DNA of 52,653 bases, from NCBI GenBank assembly GCA_002412495.1, contig DHVE01000122.1, positions 1 to 52,653 of the forward strand, written 5' to 3'. This DNA is from Betaproteobacteria bacterium UBA5216. GTDB taxonomy: Bacteria; Pseudomonadota; Gammaproteobacteria; Burkholderiales; SG8-41. The position numbers and the translations under genes are program-made. Shown piece after piece: positions 17,433-25,971 of the stretch (within the stretch, counting starts at the first letter, position 1; every line of letters begins with the position of its first letter). The notes beneath the pieces were generated by a model. That model searched no databases. It had not been told where the DNA came from and worked only from the letters and a program-made list of their open reading frames with translations.

Positions 17433-19201
17433 TTAGCGGCAGCGGGCAGCAACGACGGCGCGAGGCGTTTAATCGTGCCCAGCAAGGTTTCATTGGCGGG
17501 GCTCGCCTTGAGCAGGTCGCTCCAGATTTTCATCGCCTCGTCGCGCTGGCCGTCGGCCCACAGCACCTCGCCCAGATGCGCGCCCACGTCGGCGTCCTGC
17601 CGCAGCGCAAACGCGCGGCGCAGTTCTTTTATTGCCTCGGCGCGCTGTCCCATGCGAAACAGCACCCAGCCGAGGCTGTCAATGATATAAGCGTCCTGTG
17701 GCGCTAATTCCAGCGCTTTTTCGATCAGTTTGCGGGCTTCCGGCAGACGCTGATTGCGATCCGCCAGCGTGTAGCCCAATGCGTTATAAGCGTGCGCGTG
17801 GTCGGGTTGCAACTCGACCACACGTTTGAGGTTGCGCTCCAGCACATCGATACGATCCAGCTTCTCCGCGATCATCGCCTGATCGTAGAGCAAGTCCACC
17901 GAATCCGGCGCGCCTTCGAGGGTTTTGCCCAGCAGATCGTAAGCATCCTTGTAGGCCAGCGATTCGCGCAGCAGGTTCGCTTCGGCCTGCACCAACTGGA
18001 TGCGCTGCGCGTCGTTGCGCGGCGTGATCGATTGCAAATGCTTGCGCGCCTCGTCAACCTTGCCCTGCTTCATCAGCACGCCGCTGTAGCGCGCCTGCGC
18101 GCCCATGTAGCGCTCGCCACCGGAAATACCGCCATACCACTTGAGCGCCTCGTCATACTGCTTGCGATCCTCGGCAATCTGCCCCAACGACAGCCAGATG
18201 AGATCCGAGTCCTTGTGGCCCGCCGCCAGTGCCGACTTCAGATGTTTTTCCGCCGCGTCCAGATCGTTCGACTGCAGCGCAAGCATCGCCACCGTCATCG
18301 CCAGTTCCGCGTTTTTCGGCGCGGCGGCGACCAGTATTTCGAACTGCGCGCGCGCATCGGCCTGGCGTTTTTCGGTCACCAGGAGCCGGGCGTAGTTCAA
18401 CCGCACATCGTTGGCTTTCGGATGGCGCTTGAGATAATCTTCGAGAAAAGCTAGCGCTTCCGCATTGGAGCGGCGTTGCAGCGCCTGCGACTGGAACAAC
18501 ACGGCAATTTCGAGTTCGGGCTTGATGCCCAGCGCCGCGCGCGATTCCGTCAGCGACAGATCCGCGTCATCGGCATTCCATGCCGCCTGCGCCACCGACA
18601 GGCGCACTTCCGCCACGTCGCTGTAGGGTCGCGCCAAGGCACGCACCAAGTCCAGCACGGCTTTTTTGTCCTTGTGCCGCCCCAGCAATTGCGTCAGCTG
18701 CACAAAATTCGGGCCGACGTTCGTTTTGTCCACGGCCAGCCATTGTTCGAGATGCGGCCGCGCGTCACTCAATGGTTCCTGATTGACCAGCAAGGCCGCC
18801 ATCACCTGACGCGCCTGCTGCGAGCCCGGATCGGCCTTTTGCCAGATGCTGGCGGCTTCGAGCGCCTCTTTTTGCAGACGCGCGTTCCATGCCATTTCGG
18901 TCGCACGCTGCGCGACGCGCGGATCGCGCGTTTCGCGGGCCACTTCGAGAAACGCCTGCACCGCGACTTGCGGTTGCCCGCGCTGTAACGCGATTTCGCC
19001 CAGCATCAGTTTGTAGAGCAGTTCTGCCGAGAGTTCCACGGCGGGCAGATTCGCCGGCGGCACGGGCTTGCCGCGCGGCAACACCTGCACCGAGGGCGCC
19101 TGCGCGTGTGCGGGCACCGCGACCAGACAGGCGACAGACAAAAGCAGCGCTTTGATCAGCGATCGGCACAAATCAGCACGCGTAGCTTGGTGTGAGGTCA
19201 T
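17429..19201 (-). CDS. Exported tetratricopeptide-repeat protein
   Basis: The 590-residue protein has a signal peptide (hydrophobic KALLLSVACLVAVPAHAQ) followed by an alpha-helical solenoid of about a dozen TPR-like units, for example AHAYNALGYTLADRNQRLPEARKLIEKAL (seen in two parts) and AYIIDSLGWVLFRMGQ near the C-terminus. It is probably periplasmic or attached to the outer membrane. TPR genes directly upstream of lolB-ispE are common in betaproteobacteria, and this one overlaps lolB by 4 bp, hinting at a role in envelope or lipoprotein assembly (inference). The exact function is unknown. Confidence 0.88.
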   Translation of the reverse strand: MTSHQATRADLCRSLIKALLLSVACLVAVPAHAQAPSVQVLPRGKPVPPANLPAVELSAELLYKLMLGEIALQRGQPQVAVQAFLEVARETRDPRVAQRATEMAWNARLQKEALEAASIWQKADPGSQQARQVMAALLVNQEPLSDARPHLEQWLAVDKTNVGPNFVQLTQLLGRHKDKKAVLDLVRALARPYSDVAEVRLSVAQAAWNADDADLSLTESRAALGIKPELEIAVLFQSQALQRRSNAEALAFLEDYLKRHPKANDVRLNYARLLVTEKRQADARAQFEILVAAAPKNAELAMTVAMLALQSNDLDAAEKHLKSALAAGHKDSDLIWLSLGQIAEDRKQYDEALKWYGGISGGERYMGAQARYSGVLMKQGKVDEARKHLQSITPRNDAQRIQLVQAEANLLRESLAYKDAYDLLGKTLEGAPDSVDLLYDQAMIAEKLDRIDVLERNLKRVVELQPDHAHAYNALGYTLADRNQRLPEARKLIEKALELAPQDAYIIDSLGWVLFRMGQRAEAIKELRRAFALRQDADVGAHLGEVLWADGQRDEAMKIWSDLLKASPANETLLGTIKRLAPSLLPAAAK

Positions 19202-19367
19202 GGGTATGCGGCTTTCCGCGCTGGCGGGTGCGAAAGTAAAAAGATCGGTGAAAGTGAAATAAGCAAATGATTATTTGGGAATTTTGACGGGTTTGTCTTC
19301 ATTAAGTTGCACAGTTTAGGTATATTTCGCACTCACCACAAGCGCCTGCCAAACCCACAACGCGTCA

Positions 19368-20342
19368 ATGACATTGCCCCCGGAATCCGTCAACACATCC
19401 CCGGTAACACTCAGCGCCCGCGGCCTTTCACGCCGCTTCGGCACGCACGCCGCGGTAGACGGCATCGACCTGGAGTTGCGGCGTGGTGAAATACTCGGAT
19501 TCCTCGGCCCCAACGGCGCGGGCAAAACCACGTCGATGCAAATGCTCACCGGTAACCTTGCGCCCACGACGGGCTCGATCACGGTCTGCGGCTCCGATCT
19601 GCTGGAGTCGCCCGTCAAGGCCAAGGCGCATATCGGCTATCTGCCGGAAACGCCGCCGCTGTATCGCGATCTCAAGGTGGACGAATATCTCGATCTGGTA
19701 GCGCGCCTGCATCGCGTGCCTGGCGCGCAACGGCGTGCCGCTGTCGATAAAGCACAAGCGCGCTGCGGCCTTGCCGATGTCAGCCGCAAGCTGATCGGCA
19801 CGCTCTCCAAGGGATATCAGCAGCGCGTGGGCATCGCGCAGGCCATCGTGCATGAACCCGACGTGATCATTCTGGACGAACCGACCGTCGGCCTCGACCC
19901 GAACCAGATCCGCGACATCCGCAAGCTGATCCGCGAACTGGGCGGCACGCACAGCGTTGTTCTGTCCACGCACATCCTGCCGGAAGTCGAAGCCATCTGC
20001 GACCGCGTGCAGATCATGCATCACGGCAAGCTGGTGTACAGCGACAGCATCGCCGCGCTGAAACAGTTTCATAGCGGGCGCGTGCTGCTGGTAGGGCTGA
20101 ATCACCCGCCCACGCTGGACGCCCTGGCGGCGATCCCCGGCATCACCCGAGCGGAATCCGCCGGCGAAAATTTGTTTCGCGTGCATGTCGCCGCTGGGGC
20201 GGATCCAACGGAGCGCATTGTCGCGCTGGCCGCCGAACGGCAATGGGGATTGCATCAAATCGCGCCCGCGCAAACCAATCTGGAAGACGTGTTCGTCAAT
20301 CTCACCACGCGCGACATCACCGAGGGAGAGAAAGCCGCATGA
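19368..20342 (+). CDS. ABC transporter ATPase (GldA-like), first gene of a four-gene module
   Basis: The 324-residue ATPase has Walker A GPNGAGKT (47-54), signature LSKGY (146-150), Walker B VIILDEP (166-172) and an STHIL switch region. The C-terminal 80 residues match the regulatory tail seen in CcmA/GldA-type exporters. It pairs with the permease that follows, whose ATG overlaps its stop (20339-20342). The next two genes encode GldG-like and DUF4340 proteins, a set known from Bacteroidetes gliding loci and found, without a known role, in many Proteobacteria. No ligand is known. Confidence 0.9.
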   Translation: MTLPPESVNTSPVTLSARGLSRRFGTHAAVDGIDLELRRGEILGFLGPNGAGKTTSMQMLTGNLAPTTGSITVCGSDLLESPVKAKAHIGYLPETPPLYRDLKVDEYLDLVARLHRVPGAQRRAAVDKAQARCGLADVSRKLIGTLSKGYQQRVGIAQAIVHEPDVIILDEPTVGLDPNQIRDIRKLIRELGGTHSVVLSTHILPEVEAICDRVQIMHHGKLVYSDSIAALKQFHSGRVLLVGLNHPPTLDALAAIPGITRAESAGENLFRVHVAAGADPTERIVALAAERQWGLHQIAPAQTNLEDVFVNLTTRDITEGEKAA

Positions 20343-21109
20343 TTTTCACCATTGCGGGCAAGGATCTGAAATCGCTCTTTACCTCGCCGATCGCGTGGGT
20401 GGTGCTGACATTCGTGCAGCTCATCATCGGGTACGGTTTTCTCAAGACCTTCGACGATTTCATGCAGTTGCAGCCGCAACTGATCCGTCTGCCCAGCCCG
20501 CCCGGTTTCACCGAACTGGTGGCAGTGCCGACCTTCGCCACCACGGCGGCGATCCTGCTGTTCGCGGTGCCGCTGCTGGCGATGCGGATGATCGCCGAAG
20601 AACGCCGCAATCAGACCATGGTGCTGCTCACCTCCGCGCCGATTTCCATACTGGATATCGTGCTCGGCAAATTCTGCGCGCTGATGGGCATGCTGCTGAT
20701 AATCCTCGCGCTGATCGCGCTGATGCCGTTGTCGCTTGGCGCCGCCACCCGGCTTGACTACCCGTTGATTGGCAGCATCGTCTTCGGTCTCGCGCTGGTG
20801 GCAGCGGCGTTTTCCGCGGTGAGTCTGTATGTTTCCAGCCTGACCACGCATCCCATGGTTGCCGCGCTGGGTGCGTTTGGTGCGCTGCTCGGCATGGTAC
20901 TGATGGGCGAAAACGTGGCCGATAACCTGCAAACGCGCGGCCTTGGCGTACTGGCGACATTTGCACAAGTGTTTTCGCCGGTGAAAAATTTTGAACCGCT
21001 GGGCAAGGGGATGATCGACAGTTATGCGATCGCGTGCCTTGTGCTGCTGACCGTGTTATTTCTCGCACTCACCGTTCGGCAACTGGAAGCACGGCGGCTG
21101 CGCGGATAA
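20339..21109 (+). CDS. ABC transporter permease (GldF-like, ABC-2 type)
   Basis: From the ATG at 20339 the protein has 256 residues and about six membrane segments, among them SPIAWVVLTFVQLIIGYGF at the N-terminus, FATTAAILLFAVPLLAMRM and a final CLVLLTVLFLALTV. The RMIAEERRNQTMVLLTSAPIS stretch after the second pair is the conserved cytoplasmic loop of ABC-2 permeases. It is translationally coupled to the ATPase by an ATGA overlap and followed after 7 bp by the GldG-like gene. Substrate unknown. Confidence 0.9.
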   Translation: MIFTIAGKDLKSLFTSPIAWVVLTFVQLIIGYGFLKTFDDFMQLQPQLIRLPSPPGFTELVAVPTFATTAAILLFAVPLLAMRMIAEERRNQTMVLLTSAPISILDIVLGKFCALMGMLLIILALIALMPLSLGAATRLDYPLIGSIVFGLALVAAAFSAVSLYVSSLTTHPMVAALGAFGALLGMVLMGENVADNLQTRGLGVLATFAQVFSPVKNFEPLGKGMIDSYAIACLVLLTVLFLALTVRQLEARRLRG

Positions 21110-21116
21110 CCAAAAC

Positions 21117-22502
21117 ATGAGGCCGATGAACATCACGCGCAAGATTCGCTGGCAACTGCTGGCCCAGGGCAGCGCTTTCGTGGTGCTGCTACTCGCAGCC
21201 ACGGCCTTGCTGTCTTGGGTGGCGCGCGAATACCGCGTGGAGCGCGATGTCACCGCCAGCGCGCGCAATACGCTCGCGCAGAGCACGCAGGACGCGCTGC
21301 GGCAACTCGATGGCACCGTGAGCGTGACCGCTTATGCCGTCGCGCAGGATGGCGGCAGCAATCTGCACAAATTGATTCAGGACAAGATGCGCCCGTGGCA
21401 GCGCGTCAAGCCCGACATCGCGCTGACGCTGGTGGACCCGCGCGACGATCCGAAGCGTGCCAACGCCGCCGGGCTGCGTTCCCCCAACGAACTGGTGATC
21501 GAATACAAAAAGCGCACCGAGCATCTGCCACTGGGCGAATTCAACGAGCAGAATTTTGTCAACGCGATGATCCGTTTGTCGCGCACCAGCAACGCGGTGG
21601 TGTATTGGCTCGACGGCCACGGCGAACGCAAACTCGATGGCGTTGCCAATCATGATCTCGGCGAGTTCGGCCGCCAGTTGCAACTCAAGGGGCACAAGCT
21701 GTCGAGTCTAAATCTGTCGATCGCGCAGGACGTGCCGCGCAATGCCGCGGCACTGATCATCGCCAGCCCGCAGGTGGATTTGCAGGAGGCCGAGGTCGCG
21801 ACAATACGCCGCCACGTCGAGGCCGGCGGCAATCTGCTGTGGCTGATCGACCCGGAACCGCTGCGCGGACTCGATCCGGTCGCGGAATATCTCGGCCTGG
21901 TGCTCACACCCGGCACCGTGGTCGATACCGCCGTGAAACCGCGCGCCGGTCCGCCGATTCTGGCGGTGGGTTCCAACTATGCGCGGCATCCAGTGACCGC
22001 CTCGTTTCGCCTGAACACGCTGTTCCCGGCCAGCCGCCAGATCGGCACCGTCGAGCCATCCGAACCAGCGGAACGTGGTGGCTGGCGCATGACACCGCTG
22101 ATCGAAGTCGCGCAGCGCGGCTGGGTGGAGACTGGCAAGCTCGACGACAAGCCGGTGTTCGACAAGGATCGCGATCTGCCCGGCCCGGTGAATATCGCCA
22201 CCGCCTTTGAGCGCACCACGAATGACCGGCAGCAGCGCGTGATCGTGGTGGGCAACGGCAATTTTTTGTCGAATTCGTTTCTCGGCAACGGCGGCAATCT
22301 GCAACTCGGCGTGGGGATGTTGAGCTGGCTGTCCGGCGACGACAAATTCGTTTCCATTCCGCCGCGTCCGTCGGCCGATGTGCAAATCAACATCGATCAG
22401 ATGACTTTGTATCTGATTGCGTTTACGTTTTTACTGGTGTTGCCACTGGCGTTTGCCATCACCGGCATAGTGGTGTGGTGGCGGCGGCGCAAGGCGGTGT
22501 AG
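21117..22502 (+). CDS. GldG-family ABC transporter accessory protein
   Basis: This 461-residue protein has one membrane segment near each end (QGSAFVVLLLAATALLSWVA at about 20-40, and LIAFTFLLVLPLAFAITGIVVWW, seen in two parts, before the RRRKAV tail). The large part between them faces the periplasm. Recognisable elements are the VDPRDDPKRANAAG, VVYWLDGHGERKL and LLWLIDPEPLRGLDPVAEYLG stretches of the GldG/ABC-type uncharacterised transport family. It is thought to be an auxiliary, possibly sugar-binding-like, subunit of the exporter. It is tightly linked to the permease (7 bp) and the DUF4340 gene (16 bp). Confidence 0.87.
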   Translation: MRPMNITRKIRWQLLAQGSAFVVLLLAATALLSWVAREYRVERDVTASARNTLAQSTQDALRQLDGTVSVTAYAVAQDGGSNLHKLIQDKMRPWQRVKPDIALTLVDPRDDPKRANAAGLRSPNELVIEYKKRTEHLPLGEFNEQNFVNAMIRLSRTSNAVVYWLDGHGERKLDGVANHDLGEFGRQLQLKGHKLSSLNLSIAQDVPRNAAALIIASPQVDLQEAEVATIRRHVEAGGNLLWLIDPEPLRGLDPVAEYLGLVLTPGTVVDTAVKPRAGPPILAVGSNYARHPVTASFRLNTLFPASRQIGTVEPSEPAERGGWRMTPLIEVAQRGWVETGKLDDKPVFDKDRDLPGPVNIATAFERTTNDRQQRVIVVGNGNFLSNSFLGNGGNLQLGVGMLSWLSGDDKFVSIPPRPSADVQINIDQMTLYLIAFTFLLVLPLAFAITGIVVWWRRRKAV

Positions 22503-22518
22503 CACCGTTGAAAAACTG

Positions 22519-23367
22519 ATGCGCAAGAGCTGGATCACCCTCGGCGTTTTATTGGCCGGCGTCATCGCGCTGGGGTTGTTTGCGTGGCTGAAACCGCCCA
22601 AGGCGCCGGTGGTCACCTATGTGCTGTCCACCATCAAACCGGCCGACGTGCGCACCGTGCGCGTGCTGCGCAAGGGAAAACCGCTGGCCACGCTGGAAAA
22701 ATCCGCCACCGATTGGCGGCTCACCGAACCCGTCGCGGCGCCCGCCGAAGAATTTCAGGCGCTGCGCCTGATTGCCATTCTCGATGCCAAGAGCGCGCAG
22801 CAATATCCGGCGGCGGATCGCGCGAAATTTGAACTTGACGTACCGCAGTACGAAATTGTCGTCAACGATCAGCGTTTCGCATTCGGCGCGATCAACACGG
22901 TCACGCGCGAGCAATACGTGTTGACGGAAAGCCGGATATTTCCCGTTGCGATGAATTACGGCGCCGCCGTGCCAACCGATGTCGCCGCGTTGTTGCGGAA
23001 GACCGTGCTGGCGCCGGGCGACACGCCGGTGCGCTTTGAATTCGCCACGTTCAGTCTCGAATACCAAACCAACAAATGGGTGGCCACGCCGCCGGCGGTC
23101 GATTTGTCGCAGGATGATTTCAACCGTTGGGTCGCACAGTGGCGCGACGGTAGCGGGCTGCGTACCGAATTCGTCGGCGGCGCCGCAAAAACACCCAAAC
23201 CCATTGGCCAAGTTCTCATCACCCTGAAAAGCGGCGGCAAAGTGTCGCTCGACATTCTGCAAAGCGAACCCGAACTCATCGTGCGGCGTACTGATCTGGG
23301 CTTGCAGTTTGTATTTACCGGCAACATCGGCAAACAAATGCTCTCGCCACCGGTCGCACGAAAGTGA
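22519..23367 (+). CDS. DUF4340-domain protein, last gene of the ABC/GldG module
   Basis: The 282-residue protein has an N-terminal signal anchor (WITLGVLLAGVIALGLFAWL). The extracytoplasmic domain opens with IKPADVRTVRVLRKGKPLATLEK, seen in two halves, and includes WRLTEPVAAPAEEFQALRL and a FAFGAINTVTREQYVL segment. This pattern (a strand, a WRLTEP turn, a read-out of a second domain) is DUF4340. The family accompanies GldG-type genes but has no known biochemical role. It probably forms an envelope complex with the three genes before it. Confidence 0.82.
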   Translation: MRKSWITLGVLLAGVIALGLFAWLKPPKAPVVTYVLSTIKPADVRTVRVLRKGKPLATLEKSATDWRLTEPVAAPAEEFQALRLIAILDAKSAQQYPAADRAKFELDVPQYEIVVNDQRFAFGAINTVTREQYVLTESRIFPVAMNYGAAVPTDVAALLRKTVLAPGDTPVRFEFATFSLEYQTNKWVATPPAVDLSQDDFNRWVAQWRDGSGLRTEFVGGAAKTPKPIGQVLITLKSGGKVSLDILQSEPELIVRRTDLGLQFVFTGNIGKQMLSPPVARK

Positions 23368-23405
23368 TTCGCAAGCATATGTTTTTAAACAAGTATTTTT
23401 AGGGC

Positions 23406-24221
23406 ATGCCGGAACTGCCCGAAGTCGAATCGACGCGACGCGGCCTGCTTGCGGCGATGGAAGGCGTGCGCATCGATCACGCGGTGGTGCGCGAACGCCG
23501 CATGCGCCAGCCGATTTCGCGCGCCCTGCCCGCGTGCGTGGAGGGACTCACGGTACGCGCGCTGCATCGCCGCGCGAAATATTTGCTGATCGATTGCGGC
23601 AGCGGCACGTTGATCGTGCATCTCGGCATGTCGGGTCGGCTGTGGCTGGTGGACAGCAACACGCCACCCGAAAAACATGATCACTTTGATCTCGTAATGG
23701 CCAACGGCAAAACCGTACGCCTGCGCGATCCGCGGCGCTTCGGCTGCGTGTTGTGGGTCACTGGCGACGTGACGCAGCACAAGTTGCTGGCCTCACTCGG
23801 CCCCGAGCCGCTGTCGGCGGATTTCAATGGCACGGCGCTCTACAACGCCATACACAAACGAAAAACGGCGATCAAGCTCGTTATCATGGACAGTCACGTG
23901 GTGGTGGGTGTGGGCAATATCTATGCGAGCGAGGCGCTGTTTCGCGCCGGCATCAGCCCGCGCATCGCGGCGCGCCGCTTGACCCGCGCGCGCTGCGACG
24001 CGTTGGCGAACGCCATACGCGAAACCTTGCGCGAAGCGATCACCGCTGGCGGCAGCAGTATCCGCGATTACGTCGGCAGCGACGGCATGGCGGGCAATTT
24101 TCAGAGCAACTTTGCGGTATACAACCGCGAAGGCCAGCCGTGCAAGCGCTGCGGCACCCTGGTGAAGCGATTGTTGCAGGGACAGCGTTCGACGTTTTAT
24201 TGTCCGCAATGCCAGATATAA
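23406..24221 (+). CDS. mutM: Formamidopyrimidine-DNA glycosylase
   Basis: The 271-residue base-excision enzyme removes 8-oxoguanine and FapyG. The N-terminus PELPEVE supplies the catalytic Pro (after Met removal) and Glu3. The H2TH region includes VVGVGNIYASEALFRAGI, and the C-terminal zinc finger has CKRC...CPQC with the conserved QRSTFYCPQCQ. Length is standard. In many betaproteobacteria mutM is divergent from the TPR-lolB-ispE block; here the four-gene ABC/GldG module lies between them. An AT-rich leader (23380-23402) precedes the start. Confidence 0.97.
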   Translation: MPELPEVESTRRGLLAAMEGVRIDHAVVRERRMRQPISRALPACVEGLTVRALHRRAKYLLIDCGSGTLIVHLGMSGRLWLVDSNTPPEKHDHFDLVMANGKTVRLRDPRRFGCVLWVTGDVTQHKLLASLGPEPLSADFNGTALYNAIHKRKTAIKLVIMDSHVVVGVGNIYASEALFRAGISPRIAARRLTRARCDALANAIRETLREAITAGGSSIRDYVGSDGMAGNFQSNFAVYNREGQPCKRCGTLVKRLLQGQRSTFYCPQCQI

Positions 24222-24306
24222 AACGCCTTTCGTCGCTTGTGTGCCCGTTATGACGGGCAATGATAAACTTTATATTGGTTCCTTCATTTTCATTCTGGGT
24301 GACCTT

Positions 24307-24957
24307 ATGAATTTTTCGCGCCGTTCCTTTGTTCTGGGTGCCGCCTGCGCAAGCTTGTTCAGCGCAGCGCCGGTCCGCGCCGCCGTCGTGGAATCGATCA
24401 AGAATGCCAAAACCAAGCTTGATCAGGCAGCGAACCAGCCGGTGAAGATCAAGGTTTCCGGCAAGGGCAAATTGATCGACAACGAAAAGGATCTCCTCGC
24501 GGTCATTGACGGGTTCCGCAAAAAAATCGGCACCAGCCCGGTGATGGCATTTGGCGTGAAGTTTGATCCGTTCGACCGCGCGGTGATCACCTATCAACCC
24601 CGTGCGAACGCGGAAGAGTTGCAAACCATCGGCTACGAAAAAGGCGAAATCGAAGGCAAACCCCGGCCCTTCAAGCTGCTGGGCAAAGCCAAGGTCGCGG
24701 ACAACGTGTTCGACATCGGCACGGTGAAATTCAATCTTCTCCCCGCGCTGGTCGCCGAAGCACGCAAGCGCACCATGACCGAGGCCAAAACCAAGACCAC
24801 TTACGGCATTACCACCGAGATCGGCCAGTCGCGCACCAAGGACAATCGCGTGGGGCAGGTTCGTATCGCGATCACCGTGGCCACGGACAGCAAATCGGTG
24901 GGCTATCTCATGGCGTCCGAGACGGGCGATGTTGTCGAGTTTCGCATCAAGACATAA
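24307..24957 (+). CDS. Tat-exported hypothetical protein
   Basis: From the ATG at 24307 the protein has 216 residues. A twin-arginine signal is visible (FSRRSFVLGAACASLFSAAPVRA), so it is probably exported folded. The mature part contains DNEKDLLAVIDGFRKKIG and an FDRAVITYQPRANAEELQTIGY stretch, and ends VVEFRIK. I do not recognise the family; composition is that of an alpha/beta soluble protein. An in-frame start at 24241 would extend the signal needlessly. It lies 85 bp after mutM on the same strand and may or may not share its transcript. Confidence 0.7.
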   Translation: MNFSRRSFVLGAACASLFSAAPVRAAVVESIKNAKTKLDQAANQPVKIKVSGKGKLIDNEKDLLAVIDGFRKKIGTSPVMAFGVKFDPFDRAVITYQPRANAEELQTIGYEKGEIEGKPRPFKLLGKAKVADNVFDIGTVKFNLLPALVAEARKRTMTEAKTKTTYGITTEIGQSRTKDNRVGQVRIAITVATDSKSVGYLMASETGDVVEFRIKT

Positions 24958-24997
24958 CGCCGAAACGGTATAACCGCACCGGATTGTAGTTCCGACA

Positions 24998-25018
24998 TAA
25001 CGTGAAAGTGCCACGTTA
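24998..25018. repeat. 7-bp perfect inverted repeat between convergent genes
   Basis: TAACGTG (24998-25004) and CACGTTA (25012-25018) flank a 7-base loop between the Tat-protein stop and the amidohydrolase stop. No T-run follows on either strand, so termination is possible but not clear. Confidence 0.3.
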
Positions 25019-25045
25019 GGCTACACTGAAATCCCGCATGACCAC

Positions 25046-25927
25046 TTAAAACCGATATAGACGCGCGGGATTTTCCACCAGTACTTTCCGACGCAGGCCC
25101 GCATCCGGCACCCACACCGCAAGCTGCTCCACCAGCGTGCCGGTATTGGGCATAGCGCCGTCCATCATTACGTGCGGCCAGTCGGTGCCGAAGACCAGTT
25201 GATCGGGCGCCGCGGCCACCAGCGCTTGAGCAAACGGGTTGAGGTCGTCATAGGGCATCGCCGCGCGCGACGTACGATAGGGCGCGGACAGCTTCGTCCA
25301 CACACGCCCGGTTTTGAGTGCGCGGATCAGCGCCTGAAAGCCCTGCGCGTTTACACCCTTGGCAACATCGGGCCGCCCCATGTGATCGATCATCATCACA
25401 CTCGGGAATTCAGCCGCGATGCGGTCAAAATCGGGGAAGTTTTCAATGTCCATCAAAAACTGCGCATGCCAACCAAGCGGCGCCACGCGCGCCGCGAGTT
25501 TTTTCGCAGCATCGAACTGCACGCCGATCTTCGCCACCAGATTCGCGCGAAAACCGCGCACCCCCGCTTTGTCGAGTGCAGCGAGTTCCGCATCGGTGAT
25601 GTCTTCGCGCAACAGCGCAATGCCGCGCAGCCGGCCGTTCGCTTGCGCCATGGCATCGACGATGACCTGATTATTGGTGCCATGCACGCCCGATTGCACG
25701 ATCACGCCACGCGTGAAGCCCACGGCGTCGTGCATGGCGAGATAGTCTTTCAGGAAAACCGGCGGCGGCGTGTATTGCCGGTCATCGGCGTAGCCATATT
25801 TTGCGCGCTCGCCAAACACATGGGCGTGGCTGTCGGTGGCGCCAGGCGGCAGCACGAACGAGGGTTTGCGCGTGTTGAGGTCGGGGCCAGGGCAGACCGG
25901 TGGTTCGGTTTGGTTTGAAGTGGGCAT
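25046..25927 (-). CDS. Amidohydrolase-family (COG3618, LigI-like) hydrolase
   Basis: From the ATG at 25927 the protein has 293 residues and forms a metal-dependent TIM barrel. The HxH metal motif is at 34-36 (DSHAHVFG), IDHMGRPD lies in the second half and the conserved Asp near the end is in FGTDWPH. The family includes 2-pyrone-4,6-dicarboxylate lactonase and related lactone or amide hydrolases. The reading frame stays open 140 codons upstream, but that stretch is antisense-like and overlaps the Bug gene. It lies 44 bp downstream of Bug copy 4 and is probably co-transcribed, which suggests uptake and hydrolysis of a cyclic carboxylate (inference). Confidence 0.86.
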   Translation of the reverse strand: MPTSNQTEPPVCPGPDLNTRKPSFVLPPGATDSHAHVFGERAKYGYADDRQYTPPPVFLKDYLAMHDAVGFTRGVIVQSGVHGTNNQVIVDAMAQANGRLRGIALLREDITDAELAALDKAGVRGFRANLVAKIGVQFDAAKKLAARVAPLGWHAQFLMDIENFPDFDRIAAEFPSVMMIDHMGRPDVAKGVNAQGFQALIRALKTGRVWTKLSAPYRTSRAAMPYDDLNPFAQALVAAAPDQLVFGTDWPHVMMDGAMPNTGTLVEQLAVWVPDAGLRRKVLVENPARLYRF

Positions 25928-25971
25928 CGTGTTGAAGGGGCTTGGTAAGCACGGATAAAACGTTGTTGCCT

